A DNA stretch of 64,000 nt, taken from NCBI RefSeq assembly GCF_006540005.1, contig NZ_BJOC01000019.1:101982-165981 (forward strand). The letters run 5' to 3'. A program made the translations under genes and the position numbers. Each line of letters opens with the position of its first letter. Within the stretch, counting starts at the first letter, position 1. Positions 16,275-26,087 of the stretch are shown here, one piece after another. The notes below the pieces were generated by a model that had not been told where the DNA came from, searched no databases, and saw nothing but the letters and a program-made list of their open reading frames with translations. This stretch comes from Halomonas halmophila. Lineage in GTDB: Bacteria; Pseudomonadota; Gammaproteobacteria; Pseudomonadales; Halomonadaceae.

Positions 16275-16958
16275 TCAGGTACGGGCACGGGCCTGATGCG
16301 GTGCCATGTCGTCATCCCCGGTCACCCCCGCCAGCCAGCGGGACAAGCCACCCAGCAGTACGCCATACAGCGGCAGGAAGAGCGCCAGACTGACTCCGAG
16401 CTTGATGACATAGTCGACCCAGGCGATCTCAGGCCAGTTGGCAGCCATGAAAGGATCCGGGCTGTGATGAAACGCGATGGAGAAAAACGCGAAGGTGTCC
16501 GCCAGGTTGCCCAGCAGGGTAGACAAGGCCGGCGCCACCCACCAGGCCTGCTTACGCCGGAGCCGGTCGAACACCATGATATCCAGCAGTTGCCCGACCA
16601 CATAGGCCATGAAGCTGGCCAGGGCGATGCGACCGACGAAGAGGTCCCATTGGCCCAGGGCGCCGAAGCCTGCGAAACCACCCTGGGGGAAGAGCACCGA
16701 GACGACGTAGGAGACCACGAGTGCCGGCAACATGACACGCAGGATGATGGCGCGTGCCGGCTCCTTGCCGAACAGGCGTACCGTCAGGTCCGTGGCCAGG
16801 AAAATGAACGGAAAGCTGAATGCGCCCCAGGTCGTGTGCCAGCCGAACAGGCTGAAGGGCAGTTGGACCAGATAGTTGCTGGCCGCGATGACCAGGATGT
16901 GCAGGCTCACCAGCAACGTCAGGCAGCGCCGCCTCTGGGCGGCAGTCAGTACAAACAT
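16275..16958 (-). CDS. yhhQ: YhhQ/VUT-family queuosine-precursor transporter
   Basis: A 227-aa inner-membrane protein with about six to seven helices, matching the YhhQ (VUT, DUF165) family that imports 7-cyano- or 7-aminomethyl-7-deazaguanine for queuosine tRNA modification. Key stretches are ASNYLVQLPFSLFGWHTTWG, FPFIFLATDLTVRLFGKEPA, and LLDIMVFDRLRR followed by LSTLLGNLADTFAFF. The open frame extends to 17159, but the family starts at MFVLTAAQRR (16958), and the extra 67 residues are unlike a membrane protein. A TATAAT box lies on the same strand at 17042-17037. Confidence 0.88.
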   Translation of the reverse strand: MFVLTAAQRRRCLTLLVSLHILVIAASNYLVQLPFSLFGWHTTWGAFSFPFIFLATDLTVRLFGKEPARAIILRVMLPALVVSYVVSVLFPQGGFAGFGALGQWDLFVGRIALASFMAYVVGQLLDIMVFDRLRRKQAWWVAPALSTLLGNLADTFAFFSIAFHHSPDPFMAANWPEIAWVDYVIKLGVSLALFLPLYGVLLGGLSRWLAGVTGDDDMAPHQARART

Positions 16959-17324
16959 GTCGGATGCGGTCCTTTTTGGAAGAGGGGTGAGGGAACCCTC
17001 CTGGCAAATGAAAGCAGGAGCAAAAGCAAGGGAAGCATTATACGCATCTGACGTCGTCAGGCCAGAGCGCCAGGCGTCCGTCCAGGCCCCATCGCTCTGA
17101 CGCAGAAACAGATTGGTACGTATAGAGACTAGCAGTTTGCTCATCACCACATTAGACAAGCGTTGATTCGCTAGTCCTTAAAAGAATGAGCTACAATAAC
17201 CCAAAGCCTAATGAAGATCGCCGTGATCAGGCCGACCAAGATGAGCCAGCCTGTCATCACACACAGACCCGGTGACCAGCGAGGGATGGCGTGGCATTGG
17301 GCTCGCTAGGTATGGGAGCAAGAC
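16959..17324. other. 366-bp divergent intergenic region
   Basis: It separates the yhhQ-like gene (minus) from the arsR-type gene (plus). It holds a TATAAT box for yhhQ (17042-17037, minus). I looked for a preQ1 riboswitch ahead of yhhQ and found no match. The middle, around 17160-17215, is AT-rich and probably contains the regulator's promoter. Confidence 0.45.
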
Positions 17325-17645
17325 ATGACCAACTCTCAGCGCCAGGCCAAGCGCCTATTGATCGATAGAGGCGATGAGGAAGTCGGAGAGGCCAGCGCCC
17401 TTCTCAAGGCGATGGCCAACGATAACCGTTTGCGCATCCTGTGCTTGCTGGCAGAGGGAGAGCTCTCAGTCACAGAACTGAATCAGCAGCTCGTGCTCAG
17501 CCAGTCGGCACTCTCGCAGCATCTTGCCATCCTGCGTCGCGCTCAGCTCGTGGCGACCCGACGCGCCTCCCAGACGATCTACTATTCGCTGGAAGGTGAC
17601 CGAGCCAGGACCCTCATCACCACACTCGACCGCCTGAGCGAGTGA
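17325..17645 (+). CDS. ArsR-family winged-helix regulator
   Basis: A 106-aa regulator with an ArsR-type winged helix across nearly its whole length: LKAMANDNRLRILCLLAEGE, the recognition helix region LVLSQSALSQHLAILR and the wing RASQTIYYSLEG. Only one cysteine is visible (RILCLL), so the paired-cysteine ligand sets of ArsR or BigR are not obvious and the signal is unknown. No clear target operon adjoins it; sohB runs toward it. Confidence 0.85.
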   Translation: MTNSQRQAKRLLIDRGDEEVGEASALLKAMANDNRLRILCLLAEGELSVTELNQQLVLSQSALSQHLAILRRAQLVATRRASQTIYYSLEGDRARTLITTLDRLSE

Positions 17646-17677
17646 CGCCCCTGCTGGAACAAGCCGGCGCGCCCGCT

Positions 17678-18718
17678 CTAGCGTTTCTGCCAGCGTGAGG
17701 CATCGAGCGCCTCCAGTCCACGCTGTGCCGTGCGTTCGATGCCTCGCGACACCGAAAGCCCAAGACGCTCCATGACCCCCTGCGGCTGTTGCAGGCTGAG
17801 CGTGATCACTCTCGCTTCCTGCATGCGGTCGTCCAGATAGGCAGCGCTCGTGCCGATCTCGTCGATCAGGCCATTGTCCCTGGCCTGAGTGCCATACCAG
17901 GTCTCCCCCGTGGCCACTGCCTGCATGTCCAGCCGAGGGCGGCGCTCCGCGACATACTCTTTGAACAGGTCGTGAACCGTATCCAGTTCACCCAGGAACT
18001 TTTCCCTGCCCTCTTCGGTGTTTTCGCCAAATACCGTCAAGGTGCGCTTGTATTGACCGGCCGTGAGTACATCAACATCGATATCGTGCCGTTTCAGCAA
18101 GCGATGTACATTGGGCAACTGCGCCACCACACCGATCGAGCCCAGCACCGCAAAGGGGGCAGCCCGCAGATGATCGGCACAACAGGCCATCATGTAGCCC
18201 CCGCTGGCGGCCACCTTGTCGACACAGACCGTGGTCTTCAGCCCGGCCTGGCGCAGGCGGTCCATTTCCGCCGCGGCATGGCCATAGGCATGCACCAGAC
18301 CGCCCGCTGACTCCAGGCGAACCACCACTTCATCATCCTCGCCGGCCGCATCCAGTACCGCCGAGATTTCATCCGACAGCTTGCCCGTGGCACTGGCCTT
18401 CAGGTCGCCCTGAAAATCCAGCACCCAGACCGTGCTGCGACTGTCACCCGCCTTGTCGCTTTCCTTGTGGCGAGATTTGGCCGCGCGCCGGAAACGCTTG
18501 GCCAGTGCCTTGCGTTGCCCGGCATCGGTGGCAGCCAGGCGTAGACGTTGCTGACGGCGCTGGCGACGACGATTCAGCTCCTCCAGCCTGATCTGCGTCT
18601 TGTCTTCGCCACCCCCGGAACGCGCCTTGACGGCTACCAGCAGGACCGCGGCGATACTCGCTGCCACGATCAGACACTGAGCCAGAAACATGCCGAGCTC
18701 ACTTAGCCATTCCGTCAC
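17678..18718 (-). CDS. sohB: SohB-type inner-membrane serine protease (S49)
   Basis: A 346-aa member of the SppA/SohB family. An N-terminal membrane helix (LAQCLIVAASIAAVLLVAV) is followed by a basic linker rich in Arg (LNRRRQRRQQRLRLA), then the S49 domain: VRLESAGGLVHAYG, VDKVAASGGYMMACCAD with the catalytic Ser, and VLTAGQYKRTLTVFG with the catalytic Lys. The start is GTG at 18718, chosen because AGGAG lies 7 bp upstream and the product then begins VTEWLSELGMF, like E. coli SohB. The frame upstream to 18787 has no ribosome site. Confidence 0.9.
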   Translation of the reverse strand: MTEWLSELGMFLAQCLIVAASIAAVLLVAVKARSGGGEDKTQIRLEELNRRRQRRQQRLRLAATDAGQRKALAKRFRRAAKSRHKESDKAGDSRSTVWVLDFQGDLKASATGKLSDEISAVLDAAGEDDEVVVRLESAGGLVHAYGHAAAEMDRLRQAGLKTTVCVDKVAASGGYMMACCADHLRAAPFAVLGSIGVVAQLPNVHRLLKRHDIDVDVLTAGQYKRTLTVFGENTEEGREKFLGELDTVHDLFKEYVAERRPRLDMQAVATGETWYGTQARDNGLIDEIGTSAAYLDDRMQEARVITLSLQQPQGVMERLGLSVSRGIERTAQRGLEALDASRWQKR

Positions 18719-18871
18719 TGTATGACTCCTGTATATTGGTAAGTTGCACCTCGTCACAACCGGGCAGCAGCGTGACGCAAGGCTCACTTTCGCATGACCG
18801 ACTTGATCAAAACGATCGTTTTAAATAGGCTGACGATACGCCATTCATCCTGACTCACAGGCTTCCAGACG

Positions 18872-19177
18872 ATGTCCACGTTCGACAAGTTGCATGTCCG
18901 CTTCGATCCCCAGGCAGCCGAAGGCATGCGCGAGATATTCCAGTTTCACTTCACCGATGCCGAGGATCATTACCTCAGGATCCATGATGGCGAGCTCGAC
19001 ATCGTCGCCGGAGAACATGATGACCCATCCGTCAGTCTGAACCTCAGCACGGAAACCCTGAAAGGCATCATGTCCGGCGATATCAATGGCATGGCGGCTT
19101 ACATGAGCGGCCGGCTGAAAGCCAGTGGCAATGTCATGCTGGCCACCCGATTGACCAGCCTGTTCCCCTCTCGCTGA
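18872..19177 (+). CDS. SCP2 sterol-binding-domain protein
   Basis: A 101-aa single-domain SCP2-like protein: an N-terminal helix/strand MREIFQFHFTDAEDHYLRIHD, central acidic strand ELDIVAGEHDDPSVSLNLS, and the family end ETLKGIMSGDINGMAAYMSG and GRLKASGNVMLATRL. Such proteins bind hydrophobic ligands such as fatty acyl chains, but the role of the bacterial stand-alone form is not established. It is transcribed away from sohB and converges on nudC. Confidence 0.85.
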   Translation: MSTFDKLHVRFDPQAAEGMREIFQFHFTDAEDHYLRIHDGELDIVAGEHDDPSVSLNLSTETLKGIMSGDINGMAAYMSGRLKASGNVMLATRLTSLFPSR

Positions 19178-19203
19178 TCAAATTGCTCAAGGCGGTGGGT
19201 CCA

Positions 19204-19977
19204 TCAGCGCCGGGCACCGACCTGGGCCAGGTGGGCATCGATCAAGGCTCGCGAAATCGAATATGCCGGCGGCAGGTGTGGCAGTTGAGTCGGCGAGAAC
19301 CAGGCCGCATCACTGATCTCGACACCATCGATGCGTATCCGCCGACTCGCCGCCTCGGCAAAGTAGCCCAGCATCAACGAATGCGGGAACGGCCAGGCCT
19401 GGCTGCGATAATAACGCAGGCGTCCCAGTGCCACTCCGACTTCTTCCGCCACCTCGCGCCGCACCGCCTCTTCGGCGGACTCGCCGGGCTCGATGAAGCC
19501 CGCTAGGGTCGAATAGCGCCCCGCCGGGAAGCGCGGACTGCGCGCCAGCAGCAGCGACTCGCCATGCGTTACCAGGGTGATGATACACGGCGAGATGCGT
19601 GGGTAATGGCGCTGACCGCACTGCTCGCAGTGCATGGCAAACTCGTGATCCAGCCTGCCTGACGGTGCGCCACAACGCCCGCAGAAGCGATGGTTGCGCA
19701 GCCAGGCGGCCACCTGAAGTGCCGTCGACACCAGCGCAAACCAGTCACCCGGCAAGCGCACCAACCAATCCCGGCCATCCGGCCAGTCCTCCCCGGGAGT
19801 CTCCTCCAGGGAGAGCCCGACGGGCTCCCCCTGCCACCAGCAGAGAGGCTGAACCGCGGCATGCCAGGGCGTCTCGGGCTGCAAGGGACCATCATTCACG
19901 CCGGGCGCGATGCGCCCCTGGGCCAGGCGAATCAGGCGACCGGATTGGGCGCGGTATGGCAGTTCCCGCTTGAGCAT
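19204..19977 (-). CDS. nudC: NAD-capped RNA hydrolase / NADH pyrophosphatase NudC
   Basis: A 257-aa Nudix hydrolase that removes NAD caps from RNA and cleaves NADH. A zinc ribbon CGRCGAPSGRLDHE...CEQCGQ (about residues 120-145) precedes the Nudix box GFIEPGESAEEAVRREVAEE, and the NudC-specific SQAWPFPHSLMLG follows. ATG at 19977 shares one base with the dnaQ stop (TGATG), so translation is coupled. The upstream part of the open frame belongs to dnaQ. All zinc and Nudix residues look intact. Confidence 0.92.
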   Translation of the reverse strand: MLKRELPYRAQSGRLIRLAQGRIAPGVNDGPLQPETPWHAAVQPLCWWQGEPVGLSLEETPGEDWPDGRDWLVRLPGDWFALVSTALQVAAWLRNHRFCGRCGAPSGRLDHEFAMHCEQCGQRHYPRISPCIITLVTHGESLLLARSPRFPAGRYSTLAGFIEPGESAEEAVRREVAEEVGVALGRLRYYRSQAWPFPHSLMLGYFAEAASRRIRIDGVEISDAAWFSPTQLPHLPPAYSISRALIDAHLAQVGARR

Positions 19978-20753
19978 CAGGCAGGGTCCTCTCCAACCGT
20001 GGCCCCCGGCCAGCCCTCGAGGTTGTCCCACTGGCACTGGCCGGCCGCATCGCGAATGCTGGCAAGCTTGTCATGATGCGCCTGCCATTCCGCTGCTTGC
20101 GGCTGTTGCACCCGCAGCTGGCCGCGTGACAGGGAAAGCCGACGCAGGTCCGGCCCCTCGGCACTGTCGGCCTCCTGGCGCTCGCTTTGCGTCTGCTGGG
20201 CATCCAGTGTCAGGGCGGTCTGGCCGCCGGTCATGCCCAGGTAGACATCCGCCAGGATCTCGGCATCGAGCAAGGCGCCGTGCAGGACCCGATGGCCGTT
20301 GTCGATATCGTAACGCTTACACAAAGCGTCCAGGCTGTTGCGCTGGCCGGGGTGCTTGTCACGGGCCATGCGCAGGGTATCGAGAATCCTGCAATGTTCC
20401 GCCACCGGGCCGAGCCGAGGCTCGCTGCGTGCCTGGTTGAGCATCTTCAACTCATGGTCGATGAAGCCCACATCAAAGGGCGCATTATGAATCACCAGCT
20501 CGGCGCCCTGGATGAAGGCCCAGAACTCGTCGGCCACCTCGGCGAAGACCGGCTCGTCGGCGACCTTCTCGTTGGTGATGCCGTGGACATCGACCGCCTC
20601 GGCCTCGATATCCCGTTCGGGGTTGATGTACTGATGATAAGTGTTGCCGGTCAGGCGTCGGTTGACCATCTCGACGGCACCGATCTCGATCAGGCGGTGG
20701 CCCTCACGAGGATCGATGCCGGTCGTCTCGGTATCCAGGATAATCTGTCGCAT
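19977..20753 (-). CDS. dnaQ: DnaQ-type 3'-5' proofreading exonuclease (Pol III epsilon)
   Basis: A 258-aa DEDD exonuclease. Exo I is ILDTETTGIDPREGHR, Exo II VIHNAPFDVGFID, and Exo III LHGALLDAEILADVYL with the His of the DEDDh type. The C-terminal tail (about residue 190 on) is variable and would hold the alpha-subunit binding segment, as in E. coli epsilon. It sits between rnhA and nudC on the minus strand; the E. coli rnhA/dnaQ pair is divergent, so the orientation differs here. Confidence 0.93.
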   Translation of the reverse strand: MRQIILDTETTGIDPREGHRLIEIGAVEMVNRRLTGNTYHQYINPERDIEAEAVDVHGITNEKVADEPVFAEVADEFWAFIQGAELVIHNAPFDVGFIDHELKMLNQARSEPRLGPVAEHCRILDTLRMARDKHPGQRNSLDALCKRYDIDNGHRVLHGALLDAEILADVYLGMTGGQTALTLDAQQTQSERQEADSAEGPDLRRLSLSRGQLRVQQPQAAEWQAHHDKLASIRDAAGQCQWDNLEGWPGATVGEDPA

Positions 20754-20795
20754 GAGCTAACTCGTCGTCGCTGATCGCTCCAGGCTGGAACGCTG

Positions 20796-21239
20796 TCAGG
20801 TGGTGGCGTTCATTTCATCGATGGCCTCGTTGGCCAGCGCATCGGCACGTTCATTGCCCGGATGGCCACTGTGCCCCTTGACCCAGTGCCACTCCACGTC
20901 GTGGCGCTGGGACTCTGCATGCAGGTCACGCCACAACTCGGCATTCTTGACCGGCTTGCGCGAGGCCGTCTTCCAGTCGCGCTTGATCCAGCCATGAATC
21001 CATTCGGTAATCCCGCGACGCAGGTAATCGGAATCGGTCCATAGGGCGACCCGGCACGGACGCTTCAGTGTACGCAGCGCCATGATGGCCGCCATCAACT
21101 CCATGCGATTATTGGTGGTATGGGCCTCGGCGCCCTTGATGGCCTTTTCATGCTCGCCACTGACCAGCAGGGCGCCCCAGCCACCCGGCCCGGGATTGCC
21201 TCGGCATGCGCCATCGGTATAGATGGTAACGTCACTCAA
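20796..21239 (-). CDS. rnhA: ribonuclease HI
   Basis: A 147-aa RNase HI that cleaves RNA in RNA-DNA hybrids. Catalytic acids are visible in [18 protein letters not shown] (Asp), [10 protein letters not shown] (Glu), LWTDSDYL (Asp) and [10 protein letters not shown] (Asp), and the His of [12 protein letters not shown] is present. The initiation codon is TTG at 21239; no ATG or GTG in frame would keep the conserved first strand. It overlaps the yafS stop (TTGA), so coupled initiation could explain the weak start codon. Confidence 0.93.
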   Translation of the reverse strand: MSDVTIYTDGACRGNPGPGGWGALLVSGEHEKAIKGAEAHTTNNRMELMAAIMALRTLKRPCRVALWTDSDYLRRGITEWIHGWIKRDWKTASRKPVKNAELWRDLHAESQRHDVEWHWVKGHSGHPGNERADALANEAIDEMNATT

Positions 21240-22003
21240 TCTGGTGCCCTTCTCGCAGATGATCCAAGCCGTGTGATGCCTCCCAGAGCCGGGCCGGCGA
21301 CTGGCCGTTCGAAAGCCAGCCTGCCGCGCTGAGGCTGGATCAACTGAGAGCGACGGCGCGCATGAATCATGTAGGCGTCTCCCAGCGGCAGGTTATAGCG
21401 TCGCCCGAGTGTCTCGAGCATGGCGTTGCGTCCCGGACCGCCCGGCATGCGGAAGCCGCAATAGTCTACCCGCTGCGCTTCGAAGTCGACAAACTCCAGC
21501 CAGTCGCTCAACTGCGCCGGGCTGCGCCAGCGCCCCCCACCATGGAAGTGTCGACGCCATTCCGGGCGCACTCGCGAACAGCCCGCCGTGCCATAGGGGC
21601 TCCAGCCGAACAGCACGAGATGGCCATCATCCGCCGTCACCCTGGCCGCTTCCTGCAGCACATGGTGGGCACTCGGCAAAACCTCGAGGAGATGATGCAC
21701 CACCACCAGATCCAGGCAGCCATCGGGCAAGGCCAACTGGTCGGGAGGACAGACCAGGGTCGACTTAGACTCGGCGAGTTCCGGCGTGGGAGACCAACGC
21801 AAGGCATGCTGCACCGGGCACATATCCGTCAGCACAGGCGCCAGACTGAGCTCGAGGGCATGGGGACCGAACCAGCGTTCGCACAACGGGCCGATGCAGG
21901 CGCGTTCGGCAGCCCAGATACCCTGACCAGCCTGCCCTGCCCAGTATCGGCGTCCTTCTCGAGCCAGCCTGGCCAGTGCTATCGCATCCCGCGAATTTGA
22001 CAT
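21236..22003 (-). CDS. yafS: YafS-like class I SAM methyltransferase
   Basis: A 255-aa methyltransferase-like protein located, as in E. coli, between gloB and rnhA. A central [26 protein letters not shown] segment followed by [10 protein letters not shown] matches motifs IV-VI of class I methyltransferases. A textbook GxGxG motif I is not obvious, so activity is uncertain and the substrate unknown. ATG at 22003 has GGAGAGAAGAG upstream; the open frame beyond it runs into the gloB leader. It is divergent from gloB. Confidence 0.82.
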   Translation of the reverse strand: MSNSRDAIALARLAREGRRYWAGQAGQGIWAAERACIGPLCERWFGPHALELSLAPVLTDMCPVQHALRWSPTPELAESKSTLVCPPDQLALPDGCLDLVVVHHLLEVLPSAHHVLQEAARVTADDGHLVLFGWSPYGTAGCSRVRPEWRRHFHGGGRWRSPAQLSDWLEFVDFEAQRVDYCGFRMPGGPGRNAMLETLGRRYNLPLGDAYMIHARRRSQLIQPQRGRLAFERPVAGPALGGITRLGSSARRAPD

Positions 22004-22104
22004 GGTTCGCTCTTCTCTCCACAGTTTACACTTTTTGCGAATTGCCTCGAGACAAGATACTCCGGGACAGTCCGGACTCACAGAGGCGCGAGGAAACAGC
22101 ATTC

Positions 22105-22872
22105 ATGTTGAGCGTTACCCCCATTCCAGCCATGAGCGACAACTATATCTGGCTGCTCCGCCAGGATACGAGTGACAGTGTCTGCGTTGTCGACCCCGGC
22201 GATGCAGCTACCGTCATCGAGTGGCTCGAGCGCGAAGGGCTCACGCTCGGCACCATACTGATCACGCATCATCATCCCGATCATACCGGTGGCCTCGCCG
22301 AGCTGATCAAGCGTTATTCGCCTCGCGTCATCGGTCCGCACAACCCGGCCATTTCAGGCATCGAAGAGCGGGTCGGAGACGGCGACGAGGTCCGTGTCAT
22401 GGGACGCCTGTTCGAGGTCCTCGAGGTGCCCGGGCATACACTCGACCATATCGCGTTCTTTACCGCCGGCATACCACCCTTGCTGTTCTGTGGCGATGTG
22501 CTCTTCAGCGGTGGTTGTGGCCGACTCTTCGAGGGTAGCGCGGAGCAGATGCACCACTCCCTGACACGTCTGGCCCCATTGCCGGAAGATGCCCTGGTCT
22601 TCGCCGCCCACGAATATACGCTGGCCAACCTGGAATTCGCCAAGGCGGCCGATCCCGACAACCGGGATATCCGCGAGGCCGAACAGGAGTGCCTGCGAGC
22701 CCGCGAGCTGGAACGCCCCACCCTGCCCAGCACCATGGGCCGGGAACGCCGTATAAACCCCTTCCTGCGCTGCGGCGATCCCGCTATACGCAAGGCAGCA
22801 GCAGAACACGGGGCCACAGATACCGACCTGGCGACATTCACGACGCTGCGTGCCTGGAAAGATGCCTTCTGA
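22105..22872 (+). CDS. gloB: hydroxyacylglutathione hydrolase (glyoxalase II)
   Basis: A 255-aa metallo-beta-lactamase-fold enzyme that hydrolyses S-lactoylglutathione to lactate and glutathione, completing methylglyoxal detoxification. The binuclear metal motif is ITHHHPDHTGGLAEL, with further ligands in VPGHTLDHIAF, LFCGDVLFSGGCGRLFEG and FAAHEYTLANLEFA, and the C-terminal NPFLRC is typical. GAGGAAA precedes the ATG at 22105, which gives the standard length. Confidence 0.93.
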   Translation: MLSVTPIPAMSDNYIWLLRQDTSDSVCVVDPGDAATVIEWLEREGLTLGTILITHHHPDHTGGLAELIKRYSPRVIGPHNPAISGIEERVGDGDEVRVMGRLFEVLEVPGHTLDHIAFFTAGIPPLLFCGDVLFSGGCGRLFEGSAEQMHHSLTRLAPLPEDALVFAAHEYTLANLEFAKAADPDNRDIREAEQECLRARELERPTLPSTMGRERRINPFLRCGDPAIRKAAAEHGATDTDLATFTTLRAWKDAF

Positions 22873-22987
22873 GTTCGCGGCTGCCGGATCGTGCAACACC
22901 ATGATCTTCCGCGAGCTTGACTCATTGACCGCCGGACGATGGCTTGTCCGCCACACCACCAGGCCAAGGTGCCCAGGAGTTCACTGA

Positions 22988-24193
22988 ATGACCCATCATA
23001 CACTGCGTCAGCGTTTGTATGGATTTGCCGGTTCCTGTGCCTTGATGGGCGCCCTGTTACCCCCGATGGTCGAGGCGGCAAACCTGTCTGCCGGCCAGGA
23101 CCCGTTTGCGGCCTCGCCTGCCCCCACTGAAAGCACTTCCAGCAGACGCTCGCCCGCCGACACCCACGCCTCGGGATTCTGGGGCGAACTGGCGCTCCAT
23201 CCCGGTGATGCGTGGCAACGTCTGCGCGCCAACTTTGCCTGGCAGGATCAGTGGCGTGCCGATGCCGGTCACGATCGCGTGCAATACTGGATCGATGAAT
23301 ACAGTTCGGGGCCTCGCAACATTGCCGCAATCACCCGTCGCGCACGCCCCTGGCTGAGCTGGATCATCCAGCAGGTCGAGGCTCGCGGGCTGCCCGGCGA
23401 AATCGCTCTGGTCCCCTTCATCGAGAGTTCCTTTGACCCTGAAGCGCGGAGCCATCGCGGTGCCTCGGGCCTGTGGCAGATCATGCCGCGCACCGGCGAA
23501 GCCCTGGGCTTGAGCCGCAACCGCCATTGGGATGGCCGACTGGATGTCGTGCGCTCCACGCAAGCCGCCCTGGACTACATCGAGATGCAGGCCGATCAAT
23601 GGTACGAGGGCAATATCGAGCTCTCGCTGGCCGCCTACAATGCCGGTGCCGGCACCGTCAATCAGGCACGCCGGGCAGCCCGTGCCCGCGGTCAGTCCGG
23701 GGATTACTGGGATCTGGACCTGCCCTCTGAAACCATGGACTACGTGCCCAAATTGCTGGCCATTGCCGCCATCATTGCCGAGCCCGACCGATATGGCGTG
23801 ACGCTGCCCGACATCCATGGTGGACCAGCCTTTGCCCGGGTCCCGGTAACGCGGCGCATCAGCCTGGACGAAGCGGCCAGCCTGGCGGATGTATCCCGTC
23901 AACGACTCGGCGAGCTCAACACGGGCCTGCGTACCGGTATCGCACACCCGCATCAGGTCGAAGAGCTGCTGGTGCCTGCCGGCAAGGCCCAGCCCCTGCT
24001 TGCCGCTCTACGGACCCCGTCCTCCTCGAGCTCGTCTGGCCAGAACAGCATCCATGTGGTGCAGCGTGGCGAGACATTGTCCTCCATTGCCTCGGCGCAT
24101 TCCGTGGCGATGAATGACCTGGCACGCTGGAACGGGCTCGAACACCCGGACACTTTACAACCCGGGCAGCAACTGACACTTTCCGATAGATGA
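22988..24193 (+). CDS. mltD: membrane-bound lytic transglycosylase D
   Basis: A 401-aa murein lytic transglycosylase of the MltD type. A signal segment is followed by the SLT domain (about 120-270) with EIALVPFIESSFDPEARS (catalytic Glu), GASGLWQIMPRTG and NIELSLAAYNAGAGTVNQA. The C-terminus has a single LysM module, IHVVQRGETLSSIASAHSV. E. coli MltD has two LysM modules and a lipobox; no clear lipobox is seen here, so anchoring may differ. AGGAG precedes the ATG. Confidence 0.9.
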   Translation: MTHHTLRQRLYGFAGSCALMGALLPPMVEAANLSAGQDPFAASPAPTESTSSRRSPADTHASGFWGELALHPGDAWQRLRANFAWQDQWRADAGHDRVQYWIDEYSSGPRNIAAITRRARPWLSWIIQQVEARGLPGEIALVPFIESSFDPEARSHRGASGLWQIMPRTGEALGLSRNRHWDGRLDVVRSTQAALDYIEMQADQWYEGNIELSLAAYNAGAGTVNQARRAARARGQSGDYWDLDLPSETMDYVPKLLAIAAIIAEPDRYGVTLPDIHGGPAFARVPVTRRISLDEAASLADVSRQRLGELNTGLRTGIAHPHQVEELLVPAGKAQPLLAALRTPSSSSSSGQNSIHVVQRGETLSSIASAHSVAMNDLARWNGLEHPDTLQPGQQLTLSDR

Positions 24194-24242
24194 CAATGGC
24201 GCGTCGTCTTCGCGCCAGCTTGATCCCGGAAAGGACCATCTC

Positions 24243-26063
24243 ATGATTCGACTGCTCCTGCCGATGCTCATGGCCATGGCCAGCGGGGCCGCCATGGCGG
24301 CCGAACCAGCCGATGTCCCGACACGACACGCCCTGGCGCTATTCGGTGACCCCGCCCTCGACGAAGGTTTCCAGCATTTTCCCCACGCCAACCCCGATGC
24401 CCCCGTCGGAGGCAGCCTGAGCCGTGCCGCCAACGGCAGCAGCTTCAATTCGACCAACCCCTATATCATCCAGGGAACGCCGGCCGCCGGACTCAGCCAT
24501 ACTTACGATACCCTGCTGACCCAGAACCCTGACGAGCCTTTTACCATGTACGGCCTGCTGGCCTCGGGCATTCGACTGGACCCGAACCGCCAATGGGTCG
24601 AGTTCGACCTTCATCCGAAGGCACATTTCCATGACGGCACGCCAGTGACAGCTGAAGATGTCGTTTTCAGCTTCAATACCCTGGTCGAGCAGGGTCGCCC
24701 CTTCTATGGTGCCTATTATGCGGGTGTCGAGGACGTATACGTGGCGGATGAAGATACCGTGCATTTCGACCTCGCCGACAGCGAATCCCGTGAGCTTCCC
24801 TTGATTCTGGGCCAGATGCCGGTGCTCCCGGCCCACTACTGGCAAGACCGAGACTTCACCGACCCCACACGCGACGCCTTGCTTGGCTCGGGCCCGTATC
24901 GCATCGTCAGCGTCGACCCAGGCCGTCGCATCGTCTACGAGCGAGTGGAGGATTACTGGGGTAAGGATCTACCGGTCAACCGGGGGCGCCATAACATTGG
25001 CCGCTTGATCTATGACTATTATCGGGACGCTTCCGTGGCCATGGAGGCCTTCAAGGCGGGCAACCTGGACCTTCGCATCGGCGCCACGGCCAGCAACTGG
25101 GCCACCGGCTACGACTTTCCTGCCGCCAACCAGGGCTTCGTAAAACGCCTCGAGATTCCGGATGGTCAGCCGGCCGGCATGCAGGCCTATGTAATGAACC
25201 TGCGTCGGGACAAGTTTCAAAACATTCAGCTTCGCGAGGCTCTGAACCTGGCCTTCAACTTCGAGTGGCTAAACAAGAACCTCTTCTACGGGGCCTACGA
25301 ACGCACCCACAGCTATTTCGCCAATTCCCAGATGGCAGCCGCAGGGCTTCCCAGCGACGACGAGCTGGCATTGCTCGAGCCCCACCGTGATGCCCTGCCC
25401 GAACGGGTCTTCGATACGCCCCTGCCCATGGAGCGACCGCAGGATCCACGCGCACGACTCAAACTGGCCCATGAAAAACTCACCACCGCAGGCTACCGCT
25501 ACCAGGACGGACAACTGCTCAAGCCGGGTGGCGAGCCCCTGCACATCGAGGTGCTGCTGTACGACACTCGCTTCGAGAGGGTCGTGCAACCGCTGCTGCA
25601 GAACCTCGAACGTCTGGGCATCCAGGGCAATATCCGCGTGGTTGATGTCAACCAGTACCTGAATCGACTGCGCAACTTCGATTTCGATATCATCGTTGGC
25701 AGCTTTCCCCAATCGGCCAGTCCCGGCAATGAACAGCGCGAGTACTGGGGCAGTAATTACGCTGATGTACCGCGCAGTCGCAACCTCATTGGCCTGCAAA
25801 GCCCTGTCATCGACGATCTGGTCGAAAAACTGGTTGCCGCCGACACCCGCAGCGAACTGGATACTGCTGCCCGTGCCCTGGATCGCGTACTGCGTTGGGG
25901 CTTCTATGTAATACCCCAATGGCATCTTCCCGCCACTCGACTGGCTTTCTGGGATAAACTGGCCTGGAAGGAGCCCTTTCCGCAGTATAGCCTGGACCTC
26001 GACGCCTGGTGGATCGACCCGCAACGTGCACGCGAGGTCGAGGCCCGCCAGAGCGGCGGCTGA
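24243..26063 (+). CDS. yejA: YejA-like oligopeptide-binding protein
   Basis: A 606-aa exported solute-binding protein of the SBP_bac_5 family, first gene of a yejABEF-type importer (linked in E. coli to microcin C uptake). A signal peptide (residues 1-19, cut at AMA-AEP) is followed by TRHALALFGDPALDEGFQHF, typical of YejA, and later FHDGTPVTAEDVVFSFNTL and LREALNLAFNFEWLNKNLF. AAAGGA precedes the ATG. The permease genes follow after 24 bp. Confidence 0.9.
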   Translation: MIRLLLPMLMAMASGAAMAAEPADVPTRHALALFGDPALDEGFQHFPHANPDAPVGGSLSRAANGSSFNSTNPYIIQGTPAAGLSHTYDTLLTQNPDEPFTMYGLLASGIRLDPNRQWVEFDLHPKAHFHDGTPVTAEDVVFSFNTLVEQGRPFYGAYYAGVEDVYVADEDTVHFDLADSESRELPLILGQMPVLPAHYWQDRDFTDPTRDALLGSGPYRIVSVDPGRRIVYERVEDYWGKDLPVNRGRHNIGRLIYDYYRDASVAMEAFKAGNLDLRIGATASNWATGYDFPAANQGFVKRLEIPDGQPAGMQAYVMNLRRDKFQNIQLREALNLAFNFEWLNKNLFYGAYERTHSYFANSQMAAAGLPSDDELALLEPHRDALPERVFDTPLPMERPQDPRARLKLAHEKLTTAGYRYQDGQLLKPGGEPLHIEVLLYDTRFERVVQPLLQNLERLGIQGNIRVVDVNQYLNRLRNFDFDIIVGSFPQSASPGNEQREYWGSNYADVPRSRNLIGLQSPVIDDLVEKLVAADTRSELDTAARALDRVLRWGFYVIPQWHLPATRLAFWDKLAWKEPFPQYSLDLDAWWIDPQRAREVEARQSGG

Positions 26064-26087
26064 TACGCCCCTGCTGGAGGAGTTGCC

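Noticed and set aside
16959..17110. preQ1 riboswitch upstream of yhhQ
   Set aside because: No match to the preQ1-I core or the pseudoknot pattern; only a TATAAT box is visible.
17211..17309. 33-codon leader frame ahead of the arsR-type gene
   Set aside because: No ribosome site and mixed composition; probably chance.
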